From positions 1 through 64,000 of the forward strand of contig NZ_RCCP01000002.1 in assembly GCF_003664125.1 (NCBI RefSeq): a stretch of DNA of 64,000 nt, given 5' to 3'. The stretch is from Planococcus citreus. GTDB lineage: Bacteria > Bacillota > Bacilli > Bacillales_A > Planococcaceae. The translations under genes were made by a program, and so were the position numbers. Below are positions 51,295 to 59,599 of the stretch, piece by piece. The first letter of the stretch is position 1; every line of letters starts with the position of its first letter. The notes below the pieces were generated by a model, which did not search any database, had not been told where the DNA came from, and saw only the letters and a list, made by a program, of their open reading frames with translations.

Positions 51295-54009
51295 TTATGC
51301 TTCTAGCAATTTGTTGCGGAGCACCATTTGCAGGATGCCGCCGTGACGGAAGTAGTCGACTTCCACTTCAGAATCGAAGCGTGCGAGGACTTTGAATTCC
51401 GTGACTTTGCCATCTTCAGCAGTAGCTGTGACCGTCAGTACGTCGCGCGGTTTCACATCGTCGGACAAGTTGACGCTGATTGTTTCGTGACCTGTCAGAC
51501 CAAGAGAATCAGCGCTTTCGCCGTTGACGAATTGAAGCGGCAAGACGCCCATCATCACAAGGTTCGAACGGTGGATACGCTCATAGCTTTCCGCGATGAC
51601 TGTTTTGACGCCTAGAAGGAATGTTCCTTTAGCAGCCCAGTCACGGGAAGAGCCCATGCCGTAATCTTTACCGGCTAGAACCACAAGGCCAGTGCCTTGC
51701 TGTTGATACTTCATGCATGCATCGTAGATCGGCATAACTTCGCCAGTCGGCCAGAATGTCGTGAAGCCGCCAGTAGTGCCTGGTGCGACTTGGTTACGGA
51801 TGCGGATGTTCGCAAACGTACCACGCATCATGACTTCGTGGTTACCGCGACGGGAGCCGTAAGAGTTGAAATTACGCGGCTCAACGCCGTTTTCACGCAA
51901 GTACAATCCAGCTGGTGTATCTTTGCCGATTGCGCCTGCAGGAGAAATGTGGTCCGTCGTGATCGAATCAGCGAATTTCGCCATGACACGAAGGCCGGAT
52001 AGCGGCTGGATCGGTGCCGGTTCTTTCGACATGCCTGTGAAGAACGGCGGGTTTTGGATATACGTAGAGTTGTCATCGAATGCATACAATGAATCGTCGT
52101 TTGTTTCGATGGCATTCCACTCTGCGTTTTCAGTGAAGACATGCTCGTACTCTTTACGGAACAATTCAGGCGTTACCGTGTTGTGCACGACGTCTTTCAC
52201 TTCTTCAGTTGAAGGCCAGATGTCTTTGAAGAATACATCGTTGCCATCTTGGTCTTGACCGATTGGGTCCACTTCAAAGTCGATATCCACTGTACCGGCA
52301 AGTGCATAAGCTACAACTAGCATTGGGGATGCCAAGTAGTTTGCTTTTACAAGCGGGTGGATGCGTCCTTCAAAGTTACGGTTACCGGACAATACGGATG
52401 AAACGAGCAAGTCGTTTTCAACGATCGCTTCTTCGATTTCAGGAAGGAGCGGGCCGGAGTTACCGATACATGTTGTACAGCCGTAACCGACCAAGTTGAA
52501 TCCGATTTGGTTCATGTAGTCAAGAAGGCCAGAATCGCTCAAGTAGCCTGTAACGACTTTCGAACCTGGTGCCAATGACGTTTTCACGTATGGCGGCGGC
52601 GTCAAGCCTTTTTCAACTGCTTTTTTCGCAACCAATCCAGCGCCGAGCATAACGTACGGGTTGGACGTGTTTGTGCAAGATGTGATCGCAGCGATCGCCA
52701 AAGCGCCCGTATTCATTTCAGCTGTTTTGCCGTCGTTGAATTTAACGGTCGCTGTTTTGTTGATTTCGTTTTGGTCCAACGCGAAGCCGTGCGGGCCTTC
52801 TGGAGCGGTAATTGCCGTGTTGAATTCTTTTTTCATTTGCGACAATGGAATCAAATCTTGTGGGCGTTTTGGGCCGGACAAGTTCGGTTCAATTGTCGTC
52901 AAGTCGATTTCAACAAGGTCCGTGTAGATCGGATCTTCGTTGTCGACAGTAAAGAACATATCGTTCGCTTTTAAGTATTCTTTTGTGACAGCGATTTGCT
53001 CTTCTGTACGGGCAGTCAAACGCATGTAAGTCAATGCTTCTTCATCCACTGGGAAGAATCCGCAAGTTGCGCCGTATTCCGGTGCCATGTTGGCGATCGT
53101 TGCACGGTCTGCAAGCGGCAATGTCGTAACGCCAGGGCCGAAGAACTCGACAAATTTGCCGACTACGCCTTTTTTACGCAAAGTTTCAGTGACTTTGAGT
53201 GCCAAATCCGTCGCAGTTGCGCCGTTTGGCAGTTCGCCAGTCATTTTCACGCCGATAACTTCAGGAATCGGGAAGTATGAAGGCTGTCCGAGCATGCCTG
53301 CTTCCGCTTCGATTCCGCCGACGCCCCATCCAAGTACGCCGATCCCGTTGATCATTGTCGTATGGGAGTCCGTACCGACAAGTGTATCCGGGAAGGCTTC
53401 GAATGTGCCGTCTTCATTTGGGATGGCGTGGACAACATTCGCCAAGTACTCAAGGTTTACTTGGTGAACGATACCTGTTGCTGGTGGAACCGCACGGTAG
53501 TTGTCGTAAGCTTTTTGAGCCCAGTTAAGGAATTGGTAACGCTCTGCATTGCGTTCGAACTCAAGTTCCATGTTCGCGCGCAGTGCATCTTCAGTGCCGT
53601 AACGGTCAACTTGCACCGAGTGGTCAATGACCAAATCAACTGGAATTTCCGGGTTGATCTTGTCCGGGTCGCCGCCCATTTCAGCCATTGCTGAACGAAG
53701 CGCCGCCAAGTCGACAACTACCGGTACGCCGGTGAAGTCTTGAAGGATGACACGGGAAGGTTTGAATGGAACTTCCGCTTCTTTGTTCGCGTCTTTGCCC
53801 CATTTTGCTAGTTCTTCTACATGTTCGTCTTTGATGACATATCCGTCGTGCTGACGCAATACGGATTCCAATAGTACTTTTACAGAGTACGGAAGGCGAG
53901 ATACTTTCGCGATCCCCGCTTCTTCGAGTGCTGCGAGACGATAATAATTATACGTCTTGCCGTTAAGCTCGAACGACGTGCGGCTGTTGTGCAAACTGCT
54001 CTTTGCCAT
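51295..54009 (-). CDS. acnA: aconitate hydratase (aconitase A / IRP-1 type)
   Basis: This 904-residue cytoplasmic enzyme isomerises citrate to isocitrate with a 4Fe-4S cluster. The cluster Cys are in [10 protein letters not shown] and [32 protein letters not shown] and the swivel-domain [17 protein letters not shown], then [16 protein letters not shown], are family signatures. In Bacillus (citB) it also acts as an RNA-binding regulator when iron-poor. GGAGG precedes the ATG. A promoter is placed at 54071-54098. No clear CcpC dyad was found. Confidence 0.97.
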   Translation of the reverse strand: MAKSSLHNSRTSFELNGKTYNYYRLAALEEAGIAKVSRLPYSVKVLLESVLRQHDGYVIKDEHVEELAKWGKDANKEAEVPFKPSRVILQDFTGVPVVVDLAALRSAMAEMGGDPDKINPEIPVDLVIDHSVQVDRYGTEDALRANMELEFERNAERYQFLNWAQKAYDNYRAVPPATGIVHQVNLEYLANVVHAIPNEDGTFEAFPDTLVGTDSHTTMINGIGVLGWGVGGIEAEAGMLGQPSYFPIPEVIGVKMTGELPNGATATDLALKVTETLRKKGVVGKFVEFFGPGVTTLPLADRATIANMAPEYGATCGFFPVDEEALTYMRLTARTEEQIAVTKEYLKANDMFFTVDNEDPIYTDLVEIDLTTIEPNLSGPKRPQDLIPLSQMKKEFNTAITAPEGPHGFALDQNEINKTATVKFNDGKTAEMNTGALAIAAITSCTNTSNPYVMLGAGLVAKKAVEKGLTPPPYVKTSLAPGSKVVTGYLSDSGLLDYMNQIGFNLVGYGCTTCIGNSGPLLPEIEEAIVENDLLVSSVLSGNRNFEGRIHPLVKANYLASPMLVVAYALAGTVDIDFEVDPIGQDQDGNDVFFKDIWPSTEEVKDVVHNTVTPELFRKEYEHVFTENAEWNAIETNDDSLYAFDDNSTYIQNPPFFTGMSKEPAPIQPLSGLRVMAKFADSITTDHISPAGAIGKDTPAGLYLRENGVEPRNFNSYGSRRGNHEVMMRGTFANIRIRNQVAPGTTGGFTTFWPTGEVMPIYDACMKYQQQGTGLVVLAGKDYGMGSSRDWAAKGTFLLGVKTVIAESYERIHRSNLVMMGVLPLQFVNGESADSLGLTGHETISVNLSDDVKPRDVLTVTATAEDGKVTEFKVLARFDSEVEVDYFRHGGILQMVLRNKLLEA

Positions 54010-54070
54010 AATCGTGTTCCTCCTTTAAATCTTCTGAAAAGGCGTGTTACCGCGTCTTTTCTCCTCTTCC

Positions 54071-54098
54071 ATCATACCGAAACAATGTGCATAAGTAA
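54071..54098 (-). promoter_or_regulatory. putative promoter of acnA
   Basis: On the minus strand TTACTT (54098-54093), a 16-bp spacer and TATGAT (54076-54071), about 60 bp before the ATG. Confidence 0.5.
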
Positions 54099-54139
54099 AT
54101 TACATTAAAATTATACATTTCGATAAGTTTTCCTAATGA

Positions 54140-54643
54140 CTATTTCTTTTTCTCATCGATTTTACTTAAGGTCTCTTCCAGTTGAGCCAAGTGGCGTTTC
54201 TCATGATAGCCGATAAACGGGAACCATTGGACGAGCGGCACATCGCCGAAAACAGGATGCGGCATGGAATTGTTCTCTAGCGTCTCTTCATCGGTATGCG
54301 TGTAGACTTCATACAGGCGGTTTCTGGAGGTGTTCAACTTCTCTTTCATTTCTTCTAACGTGAAAAACCTGTCCTCCGGCACCGTATGATTGGGCGCATC
54401 GACTTTCAATTTGCGGCTGACTGAGACTTGAATTGGTTTCTTCATCGCTTTTTTTCGTTGATTCTTCTCCGCTGTTTTAGCAACGCCCGCTGTAATCGCC
54501 TCCTCCATCTTATGTAGATGATCCAAAATCTGCATGGCAGACCATTCGTTCTCTGACGGTTTTTCATTCAGCGCCTGGTCATCGTATGATTCGACTTTCT
54601 TTAAAATCGTATGGCGGATTCTTGCATTTTCTTCGTTTCGCAC
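54140..54643 (-). CDS. DinB-superfamily protein
   Basis: This four-helix-bundle protein has three metal-binding His positions of the DinB/YfiT type: QILDHLHKMEEAI and, near the C-terminus, FIGYHEKRHLAQLEE. The GTG at 54643 has GAGGTG 6 nt upstream and is preferred, giving 167 residues. The frame also opens at an ATG at 54670 without a site. Such proteins are often thiol-dependent transferases (bacillithiol or mycothiol S-transferases). The family role is not specific here. Confidence 0.8.
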   Translation of the reverse strand: MRNEENARIRHTILKKVESYDDQALNEKPSENEWSAMQILDHLHKMEEAITAGVAKTAEKNQRKKAMKKPIQVSVSRKLKVDAPNHTVPEDRFFTLEEMKEKLNTSRNRLYEVYTHTDEETLENNSMPHPVFGDVPLVQWFPFIGYHEKRHLAQLEETLSKIDEKKK

Positions 54644-54897
54644 TTGCTGCACCTCATTTCTATTTCCCATTATCTTTCTTTATACCCTCTTTGTCGATTA
54701 TCATTCGTTTTTTCCTTTCCATTTTGATCTTCTTGTTGGCTGGTTTTGATTTTTTTACAATATCCTTAAGTAGTTTGTTACTTATGAATGAATAAAGAAT
54801 TTTTTCAGTCATTTCCTTGTGCCACAAGGGAAAGTGCGTTCTATTCTGCCTAAAAACTGGTACAATGAATAAAACCTAGTTAGAGAGGTGAATGTCC

Positions 54898-55767
54898 ATG
54901 CCATACGGTTATGAAAAATACAGATTGGATAACGGCATCAGCCCCAACACGGTTGTCCATGAAGTCCAATTGATCCGAGCGCTTTTTGCCTTTTTGCGAA
55001 AGACCTATAAAAAATCGGTGGAGCCTCATGAAATCCGTCCCTCCGACATCCAGCAATTCCTATTGGAACAAAAAGAAGCCGGCATCAAAGACAGCACCTT
55101 GAACCGCAAATTGATCTACATCCGCCGCTGGTTCGATTATATGTGGCAGATTGGCAAGATCCCGAATGACTTCATGCCGAAATTCAAATTAAACCATAAG
55201 CTTGATTTAAAGCCCCATGACATCGAAGTCGACTACGGCCATCTTTTGGATAAGAAACCAGACGTGTTGAAGTCCGCAAAACTGCCGCTCAATGCCAAAC
55301 TGCTCTACGTCTTCTATTTAAGAGGGTTACGCCTTCGCGATATGGTGACAATCGACATCGATAATTTCCTAAATGACGCAGACGGCCTCCATCTGGACGT
55401 CGAAAAGAAAGACGGTTATCATTGCACGCTGCATTTCGATGAACACGAAGAAGCAGTGATGGAACAAGGGATCGAACGGGCGAAAACGCGCGGCACTTCC
55501 TTTCTGCTGTCATCGAAAGTAAAAGACCAATTCACCAATTTTCAGATGGGCTCGCTATCCGACTACACGGAAGCACTTGCCGAATTTGTCGGCGCCCCGA
55601 TGCGTTCAGGTGACATCCGCTTTGCCTACGTCCACCATCTGTATGCGGTCGAACACAAGAATCTGGAGGAGATCCAGGAAATCCTCGGTGTCTCCCTCGA
55701 ATCCGCTTCCCGCATGTTGAAGGATTCACTCGTGCGCATGAAACGCCAAGCCCATCCGCCCGCATAA
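54898..55767 (+). CDS. tyrosine-recombinase-like protein, catalytic residues degenerate
   Basis: The protein has 289 residues, the size of XerC/XerD. The N-terminal SAM-like core-binding domain is clear (SPNTVVHEVQLIRALFAFLRK). The C-terminal catalytic fold keeps the box I Arg in FYLRGLRLRDM and the box II Arg in DIRFAYVHHL. The His before that Arg is Gly, the GH motif is G-V (EILGVSLESAS), and the nucleophile Tyr position is Leu (RMLKD). It is thus likely inactive for strand transfer. No att sites, transposon ends or phage genes flank it. AGAGGTG lies 7 nt before the ATG at 54898. It may act as a DNA-binding protein. Confidence 0.75.
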   Translation: MPYGYEKYRLDNGISPNTVVHEVQLIRALFAFLRKTYKKSVEPHEIRPSDIQQFLLEQKEAGIKDSTLNRKLIYIRRWFDYMWQIGKIPNDFMPKFKLNHKLDLKPHDIEVDYGHLLDKKPDVLKSAKLPLNAKLLYVFYLRGLRLRDMVTIDIDNFLNDADGLHLDVEKKDGYHCTLHFDEHEEAVMEQGIERAKTRGTSFLLSSKVKDQFTNFQMGSLSDYTEALAEFVGAPMRSGDIRFAYVHHLYAVEHKNLEEIQEILGVSLESASRMLKDSLVRMKRQAHPPA

Positions 55768-55804
55768 AAATCCACCCGTTCCTATTGGAACGGGTGGATT
55801 TTTA
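55766..55804. terminator. bidirectional terminator
   Basis: AAAAATCCACCCGTTCC pairs with GGAACGGGTGGATTTTT around TATT. It serves both the recombinase-like gene and the leftward small gene at 55852. Confidence 0.93.
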
Positions 55805-55851
55805 TCGATTCGTTTTAATTTTCGTGTGCTGCTTTTCTGTTTATGCGCCTG

Positions 55852-55959
55852 TTAGGCCAAAAAACCAAAATCGAGCGCAAAGCTGAAAATGATGAGTGTG
55901 TGGATGACCGTGAACCACAGCCCTTGTTTGTTGAGTTTTTCCAAGTTTTCATATTGCAT
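55852..55959 (-). CDS. 35-aa single-helix membrane protein
   Basis: ATG at 55959 has AAGGGGTG 6 nt upstream and a near-consensus promoter (55987-56015). The product starts MQYENLEKLNKQGLW and ends with one hydrophobic helix, FTVIHTLIIFSFALDFGFL. It looks like a real membrane microprotein. The longer frame to 56049 lacks a site and runs through the promoter. Family unknown to me. Confidence 0.65.
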   Translation of the reverse strand: MQYENLEKLNKQGLWFTVIHTLIIFSFALDFGFLA

Positions 55960-55986
55960 GGAACACACCCCTTTTCTGTTTTGTTT

Positions 55987-56015
55987 ATTATAATTAGTTT
56001 TCAGAATATTGGCAA
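55987..56015 (-). promoter_or_regulatory. sigma-A promoter of the 35-aa gene
   Basis: On the minus strand TTGCCA (56015-56010), an exact 17-bp spacer and a perfect TATAAT (55992-55987). Confidence 0.75.
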
Positions 56016-56054
56016 GATATTTAACCGCAACATCCTCTCTCATTTTCACATTCG

Positions 56055-56083
56055 TTAACAGTGCGTATGGAAACAGGTATACT
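56055..56083 (+). promoter_or_regulatory. sigma-A promoter of the isochorismatase-type gene
   Basis: TTAACA (56055-56060), a 17-bp spacer and TATACT (56078-56083), with an AGGAGG site just after. Confidence 0.65.
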
Positions 56084-56106
56084 AGAAAAAACAGGAGGCG
56101 ATTGAA

Positions 56107-56649
56107 ATGAAAAAAGCATTGCTGGTAGTGGATTATACAGTGGATTTTGTCGCGGAAGACGGCGCGTTGACATGCGGTGCCCCGGGGCAGGAAATCGAGG
56201 AAGCGGTGTGCTTCATTACGGAACAGTTCATTGAAAACGGCGATTTTGTGGTCATGCCTGTGGACTTACACGAAGAAAATGACCCCTATCATCCTGAAAC
56301 CAAGCTGTTTCCGCCCCATAACATCAAAGGGACGGATGGCCGCAAGTTATACGGCCGTCTCCAGGATGTATACGACCGCCATCACGAGAATATCGTCTGG
56401 ATGGATAAAACCCGCTATAGTGCGTTCGCCGGGACACGCCTTGAACTGATGTTGCGGGAACGCAGTATCGAAGAAGTGCATATCATCGGTGTCTGCACAG
56501 ACATCTGCGTATTGCATACGGCGATTGATGCCTATAATGAAGGATTCCAAATTGTCATCCACGAACAGGCCGTCGCAAGTTTCGATGATGCTGGCCACCG
56601 CTATGCCATGCGGCACTTTGAAACTATTTTAGGCGCCCAAATACGATAA
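56107..56649 (+). CDS. isochorismatase-family cysteine hydrolase (nicotinamidase-like)
   Basis: This 180-residue protein keeps the catalytic triad: Asp9 in LVVDYTVDF, Lys101 in WMDKTRYSAF and Cys134 in GVCTDICVLHTA. PVDLHEENDPYHPET matches the metal-binding D-x-H region of nicotinamidases (PncA). It probably deaminates nicotinamide or a related amide in NAD salvage; the length and motif order suit PncA. The first Met follows AGGAGG. It is monocistronic. Confidence 0.87.
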   Translation: MKKALLVVDYTVDFVAEDGALTCGAPGQEIEEAVCFITEQFIENGDFVVMPVDLHEENDPYHPETKLFPPHNIKGTDGRKLYGRLQDVYDRHHENIVWMDKTRYSAFAGTRLELMLRERSIEEVHIIGVCTDICVLHTAIDAYNEGFQIVIHEQAVASFDDAGHRYAMRHFETILGAQIR

Positions 56650-56664
56650 TTTTTACTGTTCCAT

Positions 56665-56690
56665 GTTTTAAAAGTCCTGAATGTGGTTAT
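56665..56690 (+). promoter_or_regulatory. candidate sigma-B promoter
   Basis: GTTTTA (56665-56670), a 14-bp spacer and GGTTAT (56685-56690) resemble the general-stress consensus GTTTWW-N13-15-GGGWAW with one mismatch in the -10. It lies 55 bp upstream of a YeaQ-type stress protein gene. Confidence 0.45.
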
Positions 56691-56744
56691 ACCTAGAGTG
56701 TAGCACTCATAACAATAAAACATTTTGAAGGAGCTGGAAAAATC

Positions 56745-57008
56745 ATGGGAATCATTTTATATCTAATTATGGGCGGTATCATCGGTTGGCTAGCCGGCCT
56801 AATCCTCGGGAAAGACATTCCTGGCGGCATCATCGGTAACATCATTGCAGGTATCATCGGCGCATGGCTAGGCGGCTTGCTCCTAGGAGACATGGGGCCA
56901 GTCATCTGGGACGTAGCAATCATCCCGGCATTGATCGGCGCATTGATCTTCGTCTTCGTTCTTAGCTTGATCCTTGGATCAATGAACAAAGGACGCAAAC
57001 GCGCATAA
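56745..57008 (+). CDS. GlsB/YeaQ/YmgE-family stress membrane protein
   Basis: This 87-residue protein consists almost wholly of three hydrophobic Gly-rich helices (GGIIGWLAGLILGKDIPGG and IAGIIGAWLGGLLLG) with a basic end. The family (transglycosylase-associated protein) is typically induced by general stress. Its biochemical role is not established. AAGGAGC lies before the ATG. The promoter upstream resembles sigma-B sites, which fits. Confidence 0.87.
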   Translation: MGIILYLIMGGIIGWLAGLILGKDIPGGIIGNIIAGIIGAWLGGLLLGDMGPVIWDVAIIPALIGALIFVFVLSLILGSMNKGRKRA

Positions 57009-57045
57009 TAAAAAAAGAGTGGACTTCGGTCCACTCTTTTTTTTA
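57009..57045 (+). terminator. terminator of the YeaQ-type gene (hairpin copy 1)
   Basis: AAAAAAGAGTGGAC pairs with GTCCACTCTTTTTT around a TTCG tetraloop. A near copy stands at 57258-57294. Confidence 0.92.
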
Positions 57046-57073
57046 TCGAAAAAGTTAAGAAGGCGAATCCTCC

Positions 57074-57183
57074 GAAGCTTATCGCTCGCTTTCCGTGGGG
57101 CGGGAATCGAGCCTCCTCATTCGCTACGCTCACTGCGGGGTCTCTCAAACCCGCTAGTCCCACAGGAGTCGAGCGAACGCTTC
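57074..57183. repeat. structured dispersed intergenic repeat, about 110 bp
   Basis: The ends are complementary: GAAGC..CGCTCG at the left with CGAGCG..GCTTC at the right. Inner arms CCGTGGG and CCCACAGG enclose a GC-rich core with TTCGCTACGCTCACTGCGGGG. I recognise this as the type of long imperfect palindrome that recurs between genes in Bacillaceae and Planococcaceae genomes (GCGGAAAGCGAGC...CCCGCAGGAGTC relatives). Only one copy is in this window. Its composition differs from the AT-rich surroundings. Confidence 0.65.
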
Positions 57184-57257
57184 TCCAAATATTTATAAAT
57201 GTAGAGAAGCAATCATCGTTCTAATTTATAGCGTTTCATAGAATTCTTCAACAATTT

Positions 57258-57294
57258 AAAAAAAAGAGTGGACTCCGGTCCGCTCTTTTTTTTA
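57258..57294 (-). terminator. terminator of the lytic transglycosylase gene (hairpin copy 2)
   Basis: AAAAAAGAGTGGAC pairs with GTCCGCTCTTTTTT around TCCG. It differs from copy 1 by only two bases in the hairpin and ends the leftward gene at 57292. Confidence 0.88.
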
Positions 57295-57939
57295 TGAATT
57301 ATTATATTGTTCTTCAAAACGCCCGTAATAATGAAGGATGTCTTCCACGTATTCATCGCTATGGTTGTAGCGGTAAATCGCCCGCTCCAAATCCCCTTCT
57401 GCCGCACCGTTTTGCGCCAGATAATTGGCGGCGCTGTGGAGGGCATCTTCCAGGTCATACGGGTCGGCTACGCCGTCGCCGTCGGCATCCACCCCGTATC
57501 CCCCGTATTTCGCGATGACTTCCGGGTCGGTCTTGTCCGCTTCCGGTATTTCGCCTTGCCCCTGTCCAGAACAGGTCGGGTGGCTCCAGCCCACGAACGT
57601 GCAGGGCATGAACTGCATATGCCCTTCTGCCCCGACCGGCGACAACAACGGATCCATCGTCGAGAATTTCGTTTCAATTCGGTGGTGTGCGGCCAATAAT
57701 GTCCAAGGAATTCCGTAACGGTCTGCCGCTTCCTGGTAGAGCGTAATATTATCTTCCGGAAACGGCACTTCAAATACGCGGTCCTGCCCTTTTTGCACCG
57801 TTTCCTTCACTGTATCGCCGTAATAGGAATACGCCACCACCGCGACAAGCGTGAAAGCTACAATCGCCGCAGGAAATAGCATCAATAAAAAGAGGAACCT
57901 CAAAAGAAGCGAAGGTTTTTTTCGTTTTTTCTGTTTCAT
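57292..57939 (-). CDS. membrane-anchored lytic transglycosylase
   Basis: The protein has 215 residues with an N-terminal basic stretch and one membrane helix (MLFPAAIVAFTLVAVVAYSYY). The extracellular SLT domain has GIPWTLLAAHHRIETKF (catalytic Glu), LSPVGAEGHMQFMPCTFVGW, DPYDLEDALHSAANYL and AIYRYNHSDEYVEDIL. It cleaves peptidoglycan glycan strands with 1,6-anhydro product formation. There is no cell-wall binding domain. A calcium-like loop DADGDGVADPYD is present near residue 150. Confidence 0.87.
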   Translation of the reverse strand: MKQKKRKKPSLLLRFLFLLMLFPAAIVAFTLVAVVAYSYYGDTVKETVQKGQDRVFEVPFPEDNITLYQEAADRYGIPWTLLAAHHRIETKFSTMDPLLSPVGAEGHMQFMPCTFVGWSHPTCSGQGQGEIPEADKTDPEVIAKYGGYGVDADGDGVADPYDLEDALHSAANYLAQNGAAEGDLERAIYRYNHSDEYVEDILHYYGRFEEQYNNS

Positions 57940-58087
57940 ATGTTCACACCTATAGTTTCATTTGCCTCAGTTTACCATAGCCCGCAGGTCTTTGCCCATT
58001 TGCTGAAAGTTTTTAGAGGCCGGTGCAGGAGAAATTTTAGTTGAAGAGAATATGTATAATGACAACTGCAGAAAGGAGGAACAGCCT

Positions 58088-58477
58088 ATGTGGGAAGATT
58101 TCAAGAAATTCGCCTTGAAAGGCAATGTGCTGGACTTGGCGATTGCGGTAGTCATCGGTGCGGCGTTCGGGAAGATTGTCACTTCGCTTGTCGAAGACAT
58201 CATCATGCCGGCCGTGGGGATTCTGCTTGGCGGATTCAGTGTCGAGGATTGGACTTATACTTTTAATGGGGCCGAACTCCGCTATGGCGCATTCACGCAA
58301 TCCGTCATCGACTTTTTCATCATTGCGTTCTCTATATTCATGGTGATTCGTTTATTTACACGTATGAAACGCCAAAAAGATGTGCCGGCGGAAGAAGAAC
58401 CGGAAGTGCTCGATAAAAAAGAAGAGCTATTGATCGAAATTCGCGATCTTTTGTCAAAAGAAAAAACCGGCCAATGA
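58088..58477 (+). CDS. mscL: large-conductance mechanosensitive channel
   Basis: This 129-residue MscL has an N-terminal amphipathic helix (MWEDFKKFALKGNVLDLAIAV). The pore helix contains GAAFGKIVTSLVEDIIMPAVG and the second helix FIIAFSIFMVIRLF, followed by a charged C-terminal bundle. It opens on hypo-osmotic shock to release solutes. The ATG at 58088 has AAAGGAGG 8 nt upstream; the frame from 58052 is not supported. Confidence 0.96.
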   Translation: MWEDFKKFALKGNVLDLAIAVVIGAAFGKIVTSLVEDIIMPAVGILLGGFSVEDWTYTFNGAELRYGAFTQSVIDFFIIAFSIFMVIRLFTRMKRQKDVPAEEEPEVLDKKEELLIEIRDLLSKEKTGQ

Positions 58478-58490
58478 CCGGTTTCCCTTC

Positions 58491-58523
58491 AGCTGCCGAG
58501 TCTATCGGCAGCTTTTTCTTTTT
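58491..58523. terminator. terminator between mscL and the SCO gene
   Basis: AGCTGCCGA pairs with TCGGCAGCT, followed by a T run. A second hairpin, AAACCGG/CCGGTTT, lies just upstream at 58464-58484 over the mscL end. Confidence 0.85.
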
Positions 58524-59081
58524 TCATTGTGAGAGTCTCTGCATGTCTTCAATGATTTCCGCTGTCGGAACTTGTTCAAAACCGTCGTAATTGCCAACGA
58601 CTACCCCTTCTTGGTCAACCAGGTAAAAAGACGTGCCGTGGATGACCTGGTCGCTGTTCGGGTCGTTCTTGACCAAGGATTTAAAATTTTTCGTCGCAAA
58701 CTCCGCGATCTCATCTTGCGAATAGCCCGTCAGCAAATGCCATTTGCTTTCATCCGGAATCGGGTAATGCGACAAGTATTCCTGCATTTTTTCCGGCGTG
58801 TCTTCTTTTGGGTCTACGCTAAATGCGACAATTTTGTAGTCGCTTAAGCCTTTCGCTTCCATTTCCTTTTGCAAGTCAGCCATATTGAAAGTCATCGGCG
58901 GGCACACCGTCTCACAATTCGTGAAGACAAATGTCGCCAGCCAAGGCGTCCCTTCCAATTGCTGCTTGCTTACTTGTTCGCCGCGGTGGTCGGTATAATT
59001 GAAATCTTCGACCACATCCGCGCCGCATGCTGCGAGAAACAGCATCAGCGCTGACAGAAGCACCGCCCATTTCCACTTCAT
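58524..59081 (-). CDS. SCO1/SenC-family lipoprotein
   Basis: The start is set at the ATG at 59081, which opens a lipoprotein signal ending LFLAAC (lipidated Cys19), giving 185 residues. The thioredoxin-like SCO domain keeps the copper ligands Cys56 and Cys60 in FTNCETVCPPM and the distal His in VIHGTSFYLVD. SCO proteins deliver copper to the CuA centre of cytochrome c oxidase. AGTGGGGGC lies upstream. The CtaG-like protein at 10194 and CcdA at 61230 belong to the same general pathway. Confidence 0.92.
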   Translation of the reverse strand: MKWKWAVLLSALMLFLAACGADVVEDFNYTDHRGEQVSKQQLEGTPWLATFVFTNCETVCPPMTFNMADLQKEMEAKGLSDYKIVAFSVDPKEDTPEKMQEYLSHYPIPDESKWHLLTGYSQDEIAEFATKNFKSLVKNDPNSDQVIHGTSFYLVDQEGVVVGNYDGFEQVPTAEIIEDMQRLSQ

Positions 59082-59176
59082 ATGATTGCCCCCACTCTCG
59101 TAACTGCCTATATCATAGCCGAACAAGGGCTTGAAAACAATCCAGGTTACCACTTCAGAAATCACAACTTTGTGAA

Positions 59177-59305
59177 TTACGGCGTCTTCATCGTAATGAG
59201 CGCGTCATGTATCGCGACAAGTTTGCCTTCCACACGGTGCATCAGGTAAAACGAAACGAATATCGGAAATCCGAGTTCCTGTATCCATTGCATCCACTCC
59301 TGCAT
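59177..59305 (-). CDS. YvrJ-family small membrane protein, 42 aa
   Basis: ATG at 59305 has AAAGGAGG 7 nt upstream. The product reads MQEWMQWIQELGFPIFVSFY, then LMHRVEGKLVAIHDAL. The GFPI-x-VSFYL-x-x-R-x-E-G-K-L pattern is that of the YvrJ family, with one membrane helix. It follows DUF1659 and DUF2922 genes on the same strand, a trio that recurs in Bacillaceae. A terminator hairpin (59325-59357) separates it from DUF2922, so it may receive only read-through. Confidence 0.85.
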   Translation of the reverse strand: MQEWMQWIQELGFPIFVSFYLMHRVEGKLVAIHDALITMKTP

Positions 59306-59324
59306 CGAAGCGCCTCCTTTCTTT

Positions 59325-59357
59325 CTAAAAAAAGCCTTCCCGCATTTGCGGGAAGGC
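59325..59357 (-). terminator. internal terminator between DUF2922 and YvrJ genes
   Basis: GCCTTCCCGC pairs with GCGGGAAGGC around a four-base loop, followed on the minus strand by seven or more T. It lies after DUF2922 and upstream of the YvrJ ribosome site. Confidence 0.9.
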
Positions 59358-59365
59358 CCTGTTCA

Positions 59366-59581
59366 TTAAACTTCGTATTCGACGACGTTGCGTTCGACGA
59401 CACGTGCGCCTTTAGCGAGCGCAAACGGCAATCCGCCGACTTCAAAGATATTTTGATCGACGATCGTCTGCATGCCGGTGATGATTTCCTGCGCCGTCAA
59501 GTCTTCCCTCGGCTCATCGACCGTCAAGGTGACCGCTTTGTTTGCGGCCGTTTCAAAAATCAATTCCAATGTTTTTGCCAT
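59366..59581 (-). CDS. DUF2922 family protein
   Basis: This 71-residue protein starts at the ATG at 59581 (MAKTLELIFETAANKAV), with GAGGAG upstream. It has DEPREDLTAQEIITGMQTIVD in the middle and ends VVERNVVEYEV, the standard DUF2922 layout. It lies 18 bp after the DUF1659 gene. Function unknown; the two proteins are almost always neighbours. Confidence 0.88.
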   Translation of the reverse strand: MAKTLELIFETAANKAVTLTVDEPREDLTAQEIITGMQTIVDQNIFEVGGLPFALAKGARVVERNVVEYEV

Positions 59582-59599
59582 GTGTCCCACTCCTCCTCA

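Noticed and set aside
54010-54139. CcpC dyad (ATAA-N7-TTAT) before acnA
   Set aside because: Several ATAA and TTAT words occur in the AT-rich segment, but none has the correct 7-bp spacing.
54898-55767. Prophage or integrative element around the recombinase-like gene
   Set aside because: No tRNA target, no direct repeats, no phage or transfer genes nearby, and the enzyme lacks its catalytic Tyr.
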